In this document: in pieces, positions 51,290-58,808 of the stretch
Numbering within the stretch: the stretch's first letter is position 1
Layout of the letters: each line of letters opens with the position of its first letter
Assembly (NCBI GenBank): GCA_036556905.1
Contig: DATBIM010000156.1
Coordinates: 67,239-131,238 of the forward strand
From: 40CM-4-69-5 sp036556905
GTDB lineage: Bacteria > Methylomirabilota > Methylomirabilia > Rokubacteriales > CSP1-6
Direction of reading: 5' to 3'
Length of the DNA stretch: 64,000 nt
Translations under genes and position numbers: made by a program
Notes under the pieces: generated by a model
What the model saw: the letters and a program-made list of their open reading frames with translations, nothing else
Database searches by the model: none
What the model was told of the DNA's origin: nothing

Positions 51290-51317
51290 TTGACAACGGC
51301 AAGAGGCGGGTGATAGC
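51290..51317 (+). promoter_or_regulatory. Promoter of the radical SAM gene
   Basis: Perfect -35 TTGACA (51290-51295), a 16-bp spacer and a weak -10 GATAGC (51312-51317). Transcription would start near 51324, leaving a 45-nt leader with GAGGAG at 51355-51360 in front of the ATG. Confidence 0.6.
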
Positions 51318-51369
51318 GTGTGGCCAGCTTCTGATCACCTGGCCCACCACCCTTGAGGAGATCTCGCCC

Positions 51370-53190
51370 ATGAGGCGTGCGCTCAAAAAGCTGGTCTTCG
51401 TGGAGCCGAAGTCGACCCACCTGCACATCTATAGCCGCGTGTGTATTCCTCGGCTCGGCTCGGTGCTGCTGGCGACGATCATGCGCGGCCGGGGCTACGA
51501 GACCCGCACCTACATCGAGGACATTCATGCCCTCGACATGCCGGACATCCTCTCGGCCGATCTCGTGGGGATCTCGGCCATCACCTCCACCGCGCCCCAG
51601 TCCTACCGTCTGGCCGACAAGGTGCGCGAGGCGGGCGGGGTCGTGGTCATGGGCGGCACCCATACCAGCTTCCTCCCCGAGGAAGGGCTGCAGCACGCCG
51701 ATTTCGTGGTCCGCGGCGAGGGGGAGTTCGCGTTCCAGGAGCTGGTCGAGGCGATCGAGCGCGGGGGAGGCTTCGAGAAGATCCAGAACCTGTCGTATCT
51801 GGCCGAGGGCCGGGCCGTGCACAACCCCGAGCGGGCCAAGATCCCCAACCTGGACGTCAACCCCATCCCCGACTACAACCTCATCAAGGGCTGGAAGCCG
51901 GGGGGCGTCATCTCCATCGCCACCTCCCGGGGCTGCCCGTTCTCGTGCACCTTCTGCTCGGTGCCGGGGATGTACGGCCACGCCTTCCGCACCCACTCGA
52001 TCGGGCGGGTGCTGGACGAGCTCGCCGTGCACAAGGACGCTCTCTACGCCTTCTTCGCCGACGACATCTTCACGGCGAACAAGAAGCGGGTGAAGGAGCT
52101 GCTACGCGGGATGATCGACCGCGGGCTCACCCCGGAGTGGGGCGCTCAGGTGCGGACGGAGACGGTGGACGATCCCGAGCTGTTGCAGCTCATGCGCGAC
52201 TCCAACTGCTTCAACGTGTACGTGGGCTTCGAGTCCATCAACCCCCGGACGCTGAAGCTGTTCCAGAAGAAGCAGGACCTGGCCAAGATCGAGCGGTCCA
52301 TCGAGCGCTTCCACGCCCACAAGATCCGGATCCACGGGATGTTCGTGGTGGGCTCGGACGAGGACGACCTGGAGACGATCGACGCCACCGCGGAGTTCGC
52401 CCTCAAGCACGACATCGACTCCGTCCAGTTCATGATCCTGACTCCCATTCCCGGCTCGCCGGACTGGGACACCCTGTACGCCCAGGGCGACAAGTACGTG
52501 ATCAACCGGAACTGGACCTTCTACGATGGCCACCACACGGTGCACCAGCCCCGTCGCATGTCGCCCTATGAGCTGCAGATGGCGGCGATCAACGCCATGG
52601 GCAAGTTCTACTCCTGGCGCGGCATCGCGCAGAAGCTCCTCAAGGGCGACATCTACTACACGACGATCCGGTACTGGGGCAAGAAGATGATCCGGCAGTG
52701 GTGGAAGGACGAGGACAACCGGGCCTACGTCGGGTGGCTGCGCGACCAGCTCTACGCCGATGCCCGGCAGCTGGGCCACCGGAGCATGAAATCGGTGGGG
52801 CTGCCCGAAGTCCTGCTGCAGGACTCGGTAGGTCGCCTGCTGCAGCGATTCCTGGGCGAGCTGGGGGTGACCGTGGTCCCCCTCGCCGAGGCCGCTCTGG
52901 AGGGCGCTGCCCGGGCCCGGCAGACGACGATCGACTGCCTCATCACCCCCATGGTCAAGCGAGCCGCCCAGGAGCGCGAGGAGTTCTACAGCCGGCTCAC
53001 CGCGGTCAGCGCGGCGCTGCACGAGCAGTGGGACAAGCTGCCCAAGGTGAGCTTCCCGCTCATCGAAGGTCAGGGGCCGGTGTTCGAGCCCTTCGCCAAG
53101 ATCGGCCTGCTCTTCACCCGCAACCTGGACCGCATCCGGACCGCGTACCGGGACGCCGGCGTGGCCGAAGGTCTCTGGGAAGCGGCGTAG
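51370..53190 (+). CDS. B12-binding-domain radical SAM protein
   Basis: 606-aa enzyme. Residues 10-140 form a cobalamin-binding-type domain (LLATIMRGRGYETRTYIED, DLVGISAITSTAP, VMGGTHTSFLPEEGL), but a clear D-x-H-x-x-G motif is not seen, so B12 binding may be base-off without His or lost. The radical SAM motif is Cys189-x3-Cys193-x2-Cys196 (RGCPFSCTFCSVPGMYG), with a barrel to about residue 400. The last 200 residues are helical and unrecognised. It has its own promoter. Its product is unknown; hopanoid, lipid or tetrapyrrole modification are typical for this class. Confidence 0.88.
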   Translation: MRRALKKLVFVEPKSTHLHIYSRVCIPRLGSVLLATIMRGRGYETRTYIEDIHALDMPDILSADLVGISAITSTAPQSYRLADKVREAGGVVVMGGTHTSFLPEEGLQHADFVVRGEGEFAFQELVEAIERGGGFEKIQNLSYLAEGRAVHNPERAKIPNLDVNPIPDYNLIKGWKPGGVISIATSRGCPFSCTFCSVPGMYGHAFRTHSIGRVLDELAVHKDALYAFFADDIFTANKKRVKELLRGMIDRGLTPEWGAQVRTETVDDPELLQLMRDSNCFNVYVGFESINPRTLKLFQKKQDLAKIERSIERFHAHKIRIHGMFVVGSDEDDLETIDATAEFALKHDIDSVQFMILTPIPGSPDWDTLYAQGDKYVINRNWTFYDGHHTVHQPRRMSPYELQMAAINAMGKFYSWRGIAQKLLKGDIYYTTIRYWGKKMIRQWWKDEDNRAYVGWLRDQLYADARQLGHRSMKSVGLPEVLLQDSVGRLLQRFLGELGVTVVPLAEAALEGAARARQTTIDCLITPMVKRAAQEREEFYSRLTAVSAALHEQWDKLPKVSFPLIEGQGPVFEPFAKIGLLFTRNLDRIRTAYRDAGVAEGLWEAA

Positions 53191-53211
53191 CGCGGCCGGC
53201 CGCTCGCCGAC

Positions 53212-53895
53212 CTAGGACTCTCGGGTCTCCTTGATCGTGGAGGGCCGCCGGTGATGGCGGCGCCGCACGAATTCCTCGTTGAGCGGGACCCCTTTCTTGC
53301 ACAGGGGACACTCCCGCGGGTTGTACGTCGGGAAATCCCGGCTCACCAGGCTGAACACGGGCTTGCCATCGAGATTGACCGACGTGCGGCGCCAGAGGCA
53401 ACCGATCCCCACGATCTCGGCGCCGAGCTGCTCCACCAGGTCGATGAGCAACTTGAGGGTCGTGCCCGTGGACACCAGGTCTTCGATTAACAGCACCCGC
53501 GTGCCTTCGCGGAGGAGCCGCTGAAACTCGACGGGTAGCGAGACCCGGCGCTTGCCGGCGGCCATGCCCTTGGTGCCGTAGAGGACGATCGGGCGGGAGG
53601 GGTGGGCCCGGGCGACGCAGTGGGAGAGGATCAGCGCGCCCGGGCCGGTGGAGAGCACCACGTCCACCGGCCACTGCGCGAAGTGTTTGGCGATCACCGC
53701 CCCCAGGCCCTCGGTGAACGAGGGTTCCGTGGTCACCAGGGTCTTCTCGATGTACTCGCTGGTGTGCTGCCCCGACGGCAGCAGCACGTGATCGTTGGCG
53801 TGGTAGGCGCCCGTCCGCTTCAGGATCTCCAGATGGATTTTCTCGCGAACCTCCGCCTCGACTGCCGAGGGATCCTTGCGGGGTGCGACGGGCAT
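53212..53895 (-). CDS. pyrE: Orotate phosphoribosyltransferase-like protein
   Basis: 227-aa type I phosphoribosyltransferase. The PRPP motif VLLIEDLVSTGTTL is at 134-147, GPGALILSHCVARAH is the pyrophosphate loop and YGTKGMAAGKRR the flexible loop. HVLLPSGQHTSEYIEKTLV matches the PyrE N-terminus. A C-terminal CPLCKKGVPLNE (Cys196, Cys199) is a zinc-knuckle-like end seen in some PyrE proteins. AAAGGAGG lies seven bases before the ATG. It is one of only two - strand genes; other pyrimidine genes except pyrH are not nearby. A different purine or pyrimidine base is possible. Confidence 0.85.
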   Translation of the reverse strand: MPVAPRKDPSAVEAEVREKIHLEILKRTGAYHANDHVLLPSGQHTSEYIEKTLVTTEPSFTEGLGAVIAKHFAQWPVDVVLSTGPGALILSHCVARAHPSRPIVLYGTKGMAAGKRRVSLPVEFQRLLREGTRVLLIEDLVSTGTTLKLLIDLVEQLGAEIVGIGCLWRRTSVNLDGKPVFSLVSRDFPTYNPRECPLCKKGVPLNEEFVRRRHHRRPSTIKETRES

Positions 53896-53915
53896 CCGAC
53901 GGCCTCCTTTTGCGC

Positions 53916-53924
53916 ATTATCGCA
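53916..53924 (-). promoter_or_regulatory. Extended -10 promoter of the pyrE-like gene
   Basis: On the - strand the sequence reads TGCGATAAT: a TGn extension directly before GATAAT (5 of 6). No -35 box is visible. The start would fall near 53909, next to the AAAGGAGG ribosome-binding site, giving a very short leader. Confidence 0.55.
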
Positions 53925-53984
53925 CGCCGGCGGTGTCCGGCGCCGGGCCCGCGACTCCGCCGGCCGCATGCTAGACTGGCGCGC

Positions 53985-54659
53985 GTGCGCCTCCTGGCCG
54001 TGGAAACCTCGACCCTCGCCGGCGGCGTGGCGATCCTGGAGGACGACCGGTTGCGTGGCGAATACGTCCTGGACGTGAGGGCGACGCACTCGGAGCGGCT
54101 CCTGCCGGCGATCGACCGCGTCCTTGCCGACGCCGGCTGGAGCCCCGGCGACGTGCAGGGGCTCGCCGTCGCGGTGGGCCCGGGCTCCTTCACGGGGTTG
54201 CGCATCGGGCTCAGCGTGGTGAAGGGGTTGGCCCTGGCGCTGGGCGTGCCGGTAGCGGCGGTGCCGACCCTGGACGCTATGGCGGCGGCCCTGCCCTTCG
54301 CCGCGCTGCCGATCTGCCCGGTGCTCGATGCCCGCAAGGGCGAAGTGTATTGCAGTCTCTACCGCTGGGAGGGCGAAGCGGTGCGCCGGGAATGGGACTA
54401 CCTGGCGCTGGCCCCCGCGGCCCTGGCCGTCCGGCTCACCGAGCCGGTGATCCTGCTCGGGGACGGCGCCCACCTCGTCCGCACGCCCCACGCGCGCCTG
54501 GCGCCGCCGCATCGACGCGTCCCCTCGCCGGCCGCGGTTGGCGTGCTGGGGCTGGCCCGGCTGGAGCGGGGTGAGCGCGTGGCCGCCGCGGACCTGACGC
54601 CCATCTATCTGCGCCCATCAGAGGCGGAGCTGAAACACCGTGGCCACGCTGTTCACTGA
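53985..54659 (+). CDS. tsaB: tRNA threonylcarbamoyladenosine biosynthesis protein TsaB
   Basis: 224-aa inactive ASKHA-fold partner of TsaD in t6A37 formation. It shows LLAVETSTLAGGVAIL, THSERLLPAIDRVLADAGW, VAVGPGSFTGLRIGLSVVKGLALAL and PVLDARKGEVYCSLYRW. The GTG start at 53985 is set by the family N-terminus. A TAGACT -10-like element ends seven bases upstream, so initiation could be nearly leaderless. It overlaps rimI by 20 bases. TsaC is encoded at 43601; TsaD is not in the window. Confidence 0.93.
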   Translation: MRLLAVETSTLAGGVAILEDDRLRGEYVLDVRATHSERLLPAIDRVLADAGWSPGDVQGLAVAVGPGSFTGLRIGLSVVKGLALALGVPVAAVPTLDAMAAALPFAALPICPVLDARKGEVYCSLYRWEGEAVRREWDYLALAPAALAVRLTEPVILLGDGAHLVRTPHARLAPPHRRVPSPAAVGVLGLARLERGERVAAADLTPIYLRPSEAELKHRGHAVH

Positions 54660-55131
54660 GCGGATGCGGCCGGCCGATGTGGACGAAGTGCTCGCCATCG
54701 AGCGAGCCTCCTTTTCCATGCCCTGGTCCCGGGGTGCGTTCCTCTACGAGATCGAGCAGAATCGGGTCGCCCGCTGCTATGTCATGCGGGAGGGCGAGCG
54801 GATCGTCGGGTACATCTGCGTCTGGGAGGTTGCCGATGAGATGCACATCACGAACATCGCCGTGCATCCGGCCTCTCGGCGGCGGGGTATCGGCCGGGGT
54901 CTCCTGGGCTCGGTCCTCGAAGATGCCCGGCGCCGGGCGACGCGGCTGGTCGTGCTCGAGGTGCGGCCGAGCAACATCGAGGCGCGCGCGCTCTACGAGT
55001 CCTTCGGCTTTCAGGTCGTGGGTCGCCGGCGCGGCTACTACTACGACACCGGGGAGGACGCGCTGGTCATGGAGGTGGTGCTGACGAAGGATGCGGGCCG
55101 GACCTCGGGCGGGAACCGGAACCCTCGGTGA
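54640..55131 (+). CDS. rimI: Ribosomal protein bS18-alanine N-acetyltransferase RimI
   Basis: 163-aa GNAT-fold enzyme acetylating the N-terminus of S18. The acetyl-CoA loop HPASRRRGIGRGLL (Q/R-x-x-G-x-G/A) is present, with ERASFSMPWSRGAFLYEI at the start and EVRPSNIEARALYESFGFQVVGRRRGYY at the end, all typical of RimI. The GTG start lies within tsaB; tsaB-rimI is a standard pair. The last 15 residues are a variable tail. Confidence 0.93.
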   Translation: MATLFTERMRPADVDEVLAIERASFSMPWSRGAFLYEIEQNRVARCYVMREGERIVGYICVWEVADEMHITNIAVHPASRRRGIGRGLLGSVLEDARRRATRLVVLEVRPSNIEARALYESFGFQVVGRRRGYYYDTGEDALVMEVVLTKDAGRTSGGNRNPR

Positions 55132-56084
55132 CGTGTTACTCCGTTCGACCTCGTATGGGCGAGGGCACCGGGGGTCGCGGGCGGCGGTGGCGGGCGACTG
55201 CCGGGGTGGCGCTGGCGCTGGTCGGCACGGCCGCCCTCGCGTTGCCCCGCTCCACCGGCGCTCAGCCGGTGGCCACAGACCTGGTGCTCCGGGGCCGCTA
55301 CATCTTCGGCGCGACGGGCGGGTGCGGCTGTCACACCATCGAGGGACAGCCGGTGAACAGCGGAGGGCGGCGCTACGATGGCGCGTTCGGCACGGTGTAC
55401 TCCACGAACATCACGCCCGACCCCAAGACCGGCATCGGGACCTGGACCGACGAGCAGGTCATCACGGCGATCCGACTCGGCCGGCGTCCTAATGGTGAGC
55501 GGTTGATCCCGGTTCATCCCTACACGGTGTTCAATGGCATGGCCGAGGGAGATCTGAAAGCCCTGGTGGCGTTCCTGCGCACGGTTCCGGCGGTGAATCG
55601 CGCGAACCAGCCCAAGAAGATCACGGTGCCGCTGTTCGAGAGCGTGTTCTTGCCCGCCTGGCTGGCGGCTTTTGCCCCGCGGGAGACGCCGCCGCCGAGC
55701 GCGCCCGCGTCCGGTCTTGCCCGCGGCGAGTACCTGGTGCGGGCGGTAGGGCACTGCGGCGAGTGCCACACCCCGCGGACCATGACCATGGCCACCGACA
55801 ACAGCCGCTTCCTGGCCGGCAACGGGAAGGGACCCGAGGACTCTGAGGTGCCGAACATCACCCCCGACAAGGACACCGGGCTCACCTGGTCGGTGGAGCA
55901 GATCGCCGAGTACCTGGGCACCGGCATCAAGCCCGACGGCGATGTCGCGGGCGGCCTCATGAGCGAGGTGATTCAGGGCACGCTGGCCGGCTACAAGGAC
56001 CTCGCCCAGGCCGACCGGCTGGCCATCGCGCAGTACCTCAAGTCGATTCCCGCAATCCGGAACAAGATCACGAGCACGCGGTAG
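55128..56084 (+). CDS. Exported di-haem cytochrome c
   Basis: 318-aa periplasmic electron carrier. A signal peptide (n-region RGRRWRATAGVALALVGTAALA) ends near residue 45. Two cytochrome c domains follow, each with a NITPD segment (STNITPDPKTGIG; VPNITPDKDTGLTW) like those of alcohol-dehydrogenase cytochrome subunits. The second haem site is regular, Cys210-Gly-Glu-Cys213-His214. The first reads Gly-Gly-Cys66-Gly-Cys68-His69, one residue short of CxxCH. GTG 55128 overlaps rimI by GTGA; ATG 55155 is an alternative start. Confidence 0.85.
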   Translation: MTCYSVRPRMGEGTGGRGRRWRATAGVALALVGTAALALPRSTGAQPVATDLVLRGRYIFGATGGCGCHTIEGQPVNSGGRRYDGAFGTVYSTNITPDPKTGIGTWTDEQVITAIRLGRRPNGERLIPVHPYTVFNGMAEGDLKALVAFLRTVPAVNRANQPKKITVPLFESVFLPAWLAAFAPRETPPPSAPASGLARGEYLVRAVGHCGECHTPRTMTMATDNSRFLAGNGKGPEDSEVPNITPDKDTGLTWSVEQIAEYLGTGIKPDGDVAGGLMSEVIQGTLAGYKDLAQADRLAIAQYLKSIPAIRNKITSTR

Positions 56085-56140
56085 CCTCACCATCACCCAC
56101 GGGCGCCGGCCAGCGGCCATCGCCCTCGACAGGAGGTCAG

Positions 56141-56611
56141 ATGATGAAGTTGGCACTGCTCGCAGGCGTCCTCGTCGTCAGCACGACCGTCGTCGTCGGC
56201 TGCGCCCGAGTGAAGTCCATGGTGGGCATGGGCGATCCCATCGCCGAACGTCAGCAGCTCATGAAGAATCAGGGCGCGACCGTGAAGGCGATCCAGGACA
56301 AGATGAAAGCCGGACAGCACCAGGCGATAGCGCCCGATCTGGAGAAGCTCGTCAAGACGGCGGGCCAGATCCCCGCGCTCTTCCCCAAGGATTCGCTCGA
56401 TCCCAAGACGTCCCGGGCCAAGCCCGAGATCTGGCAGAAATGGTCGGAGTTCGAGGGAAACGCCAAGACCCTGGCGTCGAAGGCGACCCAGGTGGCGGCG
56501 GTCTCACAGACGGGCACCGCGCAGGCGACGGGCGCCGCGGTCGGCGACATGATCAAAACCACCTGCGTAAAGTGCCACGACTCATTCCGAGGTCCCGAGA
56601 TCAAGAAATAG
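56141..56611 (+). CDS. Cytochrome c'-like lipoprotein
   Basis: 156-aa protein. A lipoprotein signal peptide ends in the lipobox VVGC (Cys21), so the protein should be anchored in a membrane facing the periplasm. The mature part is helical (EIWQKWSEFEGNAKTLASKATQVAA) and closes with CVKCH at 142-146, the position of the haem site in class II cytochromes (c'/c556 type). A strong AGGAGG stands four bases before the first ATG. It follows the di-haem cytochrome and probably works in the same electron chain. Confidence 0.87.
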   Translation: MMKLALLAGVLVVSTTVVVGCARVKSMVGMGDPIAERQQLMKNQGATVKAIQDKMKAGQHQAIAPDLEKLVKTAGQIPALFPKDSLDPKTSRAKPEIWQKWSEFEGNAKTLASKATQVAAVSQTGTAQATGAAVGDMIKTTCVKCHDSFRGPEIKK

Positions 56612-56622
56612 TCCCGCGACCT

Positions 56623-56655
56623 GTCGGGAAGGGCGGGCATCCCGCCCTTCCCGAC
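56623..56655. terminator. 15-bp hairpin after the cytochrome genes
   Basis: GTCGGGAAGGGCGGG, loop CAT, CCCGCCCTTCCCGAC. This is the longest perfect stem found in the window and begins 12 bases after the stop codon. No T-run follows. It most likely ends or protects the cytochrome mRNA. Confidence 0.7.
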
Positions 56656-56756
56656 CGGGCCGGTTGTGATAAGGCGCCTACGTGATCGTGAGGCCGGTGC
56701 CCGGGGCCGCTCGGCTGTGATATAAGGGGGCGGTCGTGGTCCGAGGCGGATCTCCG

Positions 56757-57767
56757 ATGAGATCGACGTGGCTCCGGCCGGTGGTAGCGCTGGCGGTGCT
56801 CGTCGCGCTCGCCCCGCCGGTGCCGGCCCAGCGCGCGGCCGGCAAGATGCCGAGCGTCGGCGTGCTCTGGGCTGGACCGATCACCTTCGCCAAGCCCTAC
56901 CTCGATGCCGGTATCGAGTCGCTGCGCGAGCTGGGCTGGGTCGAGGGCCAGAACATCGCAATCGAGCGCCGATTCGCGCCACCGACGGCAAAGACCCAGT
57001 CCGAACGCCGCGCCGCGCTCACGGCCAACGCCGAGGACCTGGTCCGGCTGAAGGTGGATGTCATCGTCGGGGTCGCCGATCCCGCCGTCGAAGCCGCTCG
57101 CCTGGCGACGAGCACCATTCCGATCGTCATGCTGGCCGTGGGCGAGGCCGTCGGGCTCGGCTTCATCTCCAGCGTGGCCCGGCCCGGCGGCAACATCACC
57201 GGGATTGGCGCCCTGTCAACTGAGCTCTCCGGCAAGCGACTGGAGCTGCTCAAGCAAATCGTGCCGCGCGCCACCCGTGTGGCCGTGCTGTGGAGCCCTG
57301 CCAACCCGGCGGGCATCCTGGGCTTTCGTGAGATCGAGGGGACGGCGCGGCGGCTGGGCGTGGCGCTCCAGTCGCTCCCCGTGCGGTCGGAGTCCGAGAT
57401 CCAGCCGGCGTTCGCCGCCATGGCTCAGGAGCGGGCCGAGGGGCTCACGGTGGTGACCGACCCGCTGACATGGACCGCGCGGAGGGAGATCGTCGAGCTG
57501 GCGGGGAAGCATCGGGTGCCGGCGGTCTACGAGCTGCGCGAGTACGTGGACGTCGGCGGGCTCGCGTCCTACGGTCCGAGCCTCATGGGACTGAGTCGCC
57601 GCGTGGCCTTCTTCGTGGACAAAATCCTCAAGGGCGCCAGCCCGGCCACGCTGCCCGTGGAGCTGCCGACCCAGCTCGAGCTGGTGGTCAACCTCAAGGC
57701 GGCCGCCGCCCTGCAGTTGACGATCCCGCAACCAGTCACGGTTCGCGCCAACGCCGTGGTCCAGTAG
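56757..57767 (+). CDS. ABC transporter substrate-binding protein (TrpX-like family)
   Basis: 336-aa exported binding protein of the ABC_sub_bind group. A signal peptide covers about residues 1-26 (LRPVVALAVLVALAPPVPAQ). Family features are SVGVLWAG, LRELGWVEGQNIAIERRFA, VDVIVGVADPAVEAAR, SVARPGGNITGIG and the end AAAALQLTIPQPVTVRANAVV. ATG 56757 follows GAGGCGGA; an in-frame GTG at 56736, ten bases after a TATAAG element, is possible. No permease or ATPase gene is adjacent, so it is an orphan component. The ligand is unknown. Confidence 0.9.
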   Translation: MRSTWLRPVVALAVLVALAPPVPAQRAAGKMPSVGVLWAGPITFAKPYLDAGIESLRELGWVEGQNIAIERRFAPPTAKTQSERRAALTANAEDLVRLKVDVIVGVADPAVEAARLATSTIPIVMLAVGEAVGLGFISSVARPGGNITGIGALSTELSGKRLELLKQIVPRATRVAVLWSPANPAGILGFREIEGTARRLGVALQSLPVRSESEIQPAFAAMAQERAEGLTVVTDPLTWTARREIVELAGKHRVPAVYELREYVDVGGLASYGPSLMGLSRRVAFFVDKILKGASPATLPVELPTQLELVVNLKAAAALQLTIPQPVTVRANAVVQ

Positions 57768-57784
57768 CCCGGCAGCGCCGGGCT
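57766..57784 (+). terminator. Hairpin at the end of the substrate-binding protein gene
   Basis: AGCCCGGC, loop AGC, GCCGGGCT: a perfect 8-bp stem that includes the last two bases of the TAG stop. No T-run follows. Confidence 0.5.
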
Positions 57785-57824
57785 GCGGATCAAGGGGTGG
57801 GGCGGGGTTCCGTTCGAGCAACCC

Positions 57825-58808
57825 ATGATGCCTGACCCTAAGATCGCGACTTTGATCGACCGCATGCTGGCCGGGGATCGGCTCGCCCTGGCCCGGCTCA
57901 TCACGCTGGTGGAGAACCGGTCCGACGCGGTGCCGGCCATCATGCGCGCGGTTCACGGCCGGGGCCAGGGCGCGTACGTCGTCGGGGTGACGGGCCCGCC
58001 GGGCGCCGGCAAGTCCACCATCGCCGACCGCCTGATCGCGCTGATCCGGGCGCGGAGCGAGACAGTCGGCGTGATCGCCGTCGATCCCTCCAGCCCGTTC
58101 ACCGGCGGTGCCGTGCTGGGAGACCGCATCCGGATGCAGGCCCACGCCCTGGACCCGGGGGTCTTCATCCGCAGCATGGCCACGCGAGGGGCCTTCGGAG
58201 GTCTGGCCCGGGCCACCGGGGATGCGCTCAAGCTGCTGGCGGCCTTCGGGCTGCGGTGGATTCTCATCGAGACCGTGGGCGTCGGCCAGACCGAGCTGGA
58301 CATCATGAAGCTGGCCGACACCACGATCGTGGTGTTGGTGCCGGAATCCGGTGACGCCATCCAGACGATGAAGGCCGGCCTGCTGGAGGCAGCCGACGTG
58401 TTCGTGGTCAACAAGGCCGACCGGAGCGGCGCTGACGCGCTCGTGGCCGAGCTGCGGTTCGCGGCGCACCTGCACTACACGAGCGCCAGCGGCCCTCGGG
58501 ACATCGACTGGGAGATTCCCGTGCTGACGACCGAGGCCCAGAACGACCGGGGCGTGGCCGAGCTGCTGGAAGCCGTCGAGCGCCATCGCGCGACACTGCA
58601 GGCGGCGGGAGCCCTGGAGACGCGGCGCCGTGGTCGTCGCCGTCAGGAGTTCCACCGCCTCCTCGTGGAGACACTGACGGCCAGCGTCGAGCAGCGCCTC
58701 GCTGCCGGCGATCTGGCGGCCACGTTCCAGCAGGTCGTCGAGGGCACGCTCGATCCCTACTCCGCGGCCGAGCGCGTGCTGGCCGTGCTATCGTGGAAGC
58801 CTTCATGA
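57825..58808 (+). CDS. meaB: MeaB/ArgK-family GTPase (B12 mutase chaperone)
   Basis: 327-aa G3E-type GTPase. G1 is GPPGAGKST at 57-65, the magnesium/switch region contains VIAVDPSSPFTGGAVLGDRIRM, ETVGVGQTELD is characteristic of MeaB, and NKAD gives guanine specificity. The C-terminal dimerisation arm is present. MeaB loads and repairs adenosylcobalamin in methylmalonyl-CoA-type mutases. No mutase subunit lies in the window; the gene instead overlaps (ATGA) a membrane electron-transfer protein. Confidence 0.92.
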   Translation: MMPDPKIATLIDRMLAGDRLALARLITLVENRSDAVPAIMRAVHGRGQGAYVVGVTGPPGAGKSTIADRLIALIRARSETVGVIAVDPSSPFTGGAVLGDRIRMQAHALDPGVFIRSMATRGAFGGLARATGDALKLLAAFGLRWILIETVGVGQTELDIMKLADTTIVVLVPESGDAIQTMKAGLLEAADVFVVNKADRSGADALVAELRFAAHLHYTSASGPRDIDWEIPVLTTEAQNDRGVAELLEAVERHRATLQAAGALETRRRGRRRQEFHRLLVETLTASVEQRLAAGDLAATFQQVVEGTLDPYSAAERVLAVLSWKPS

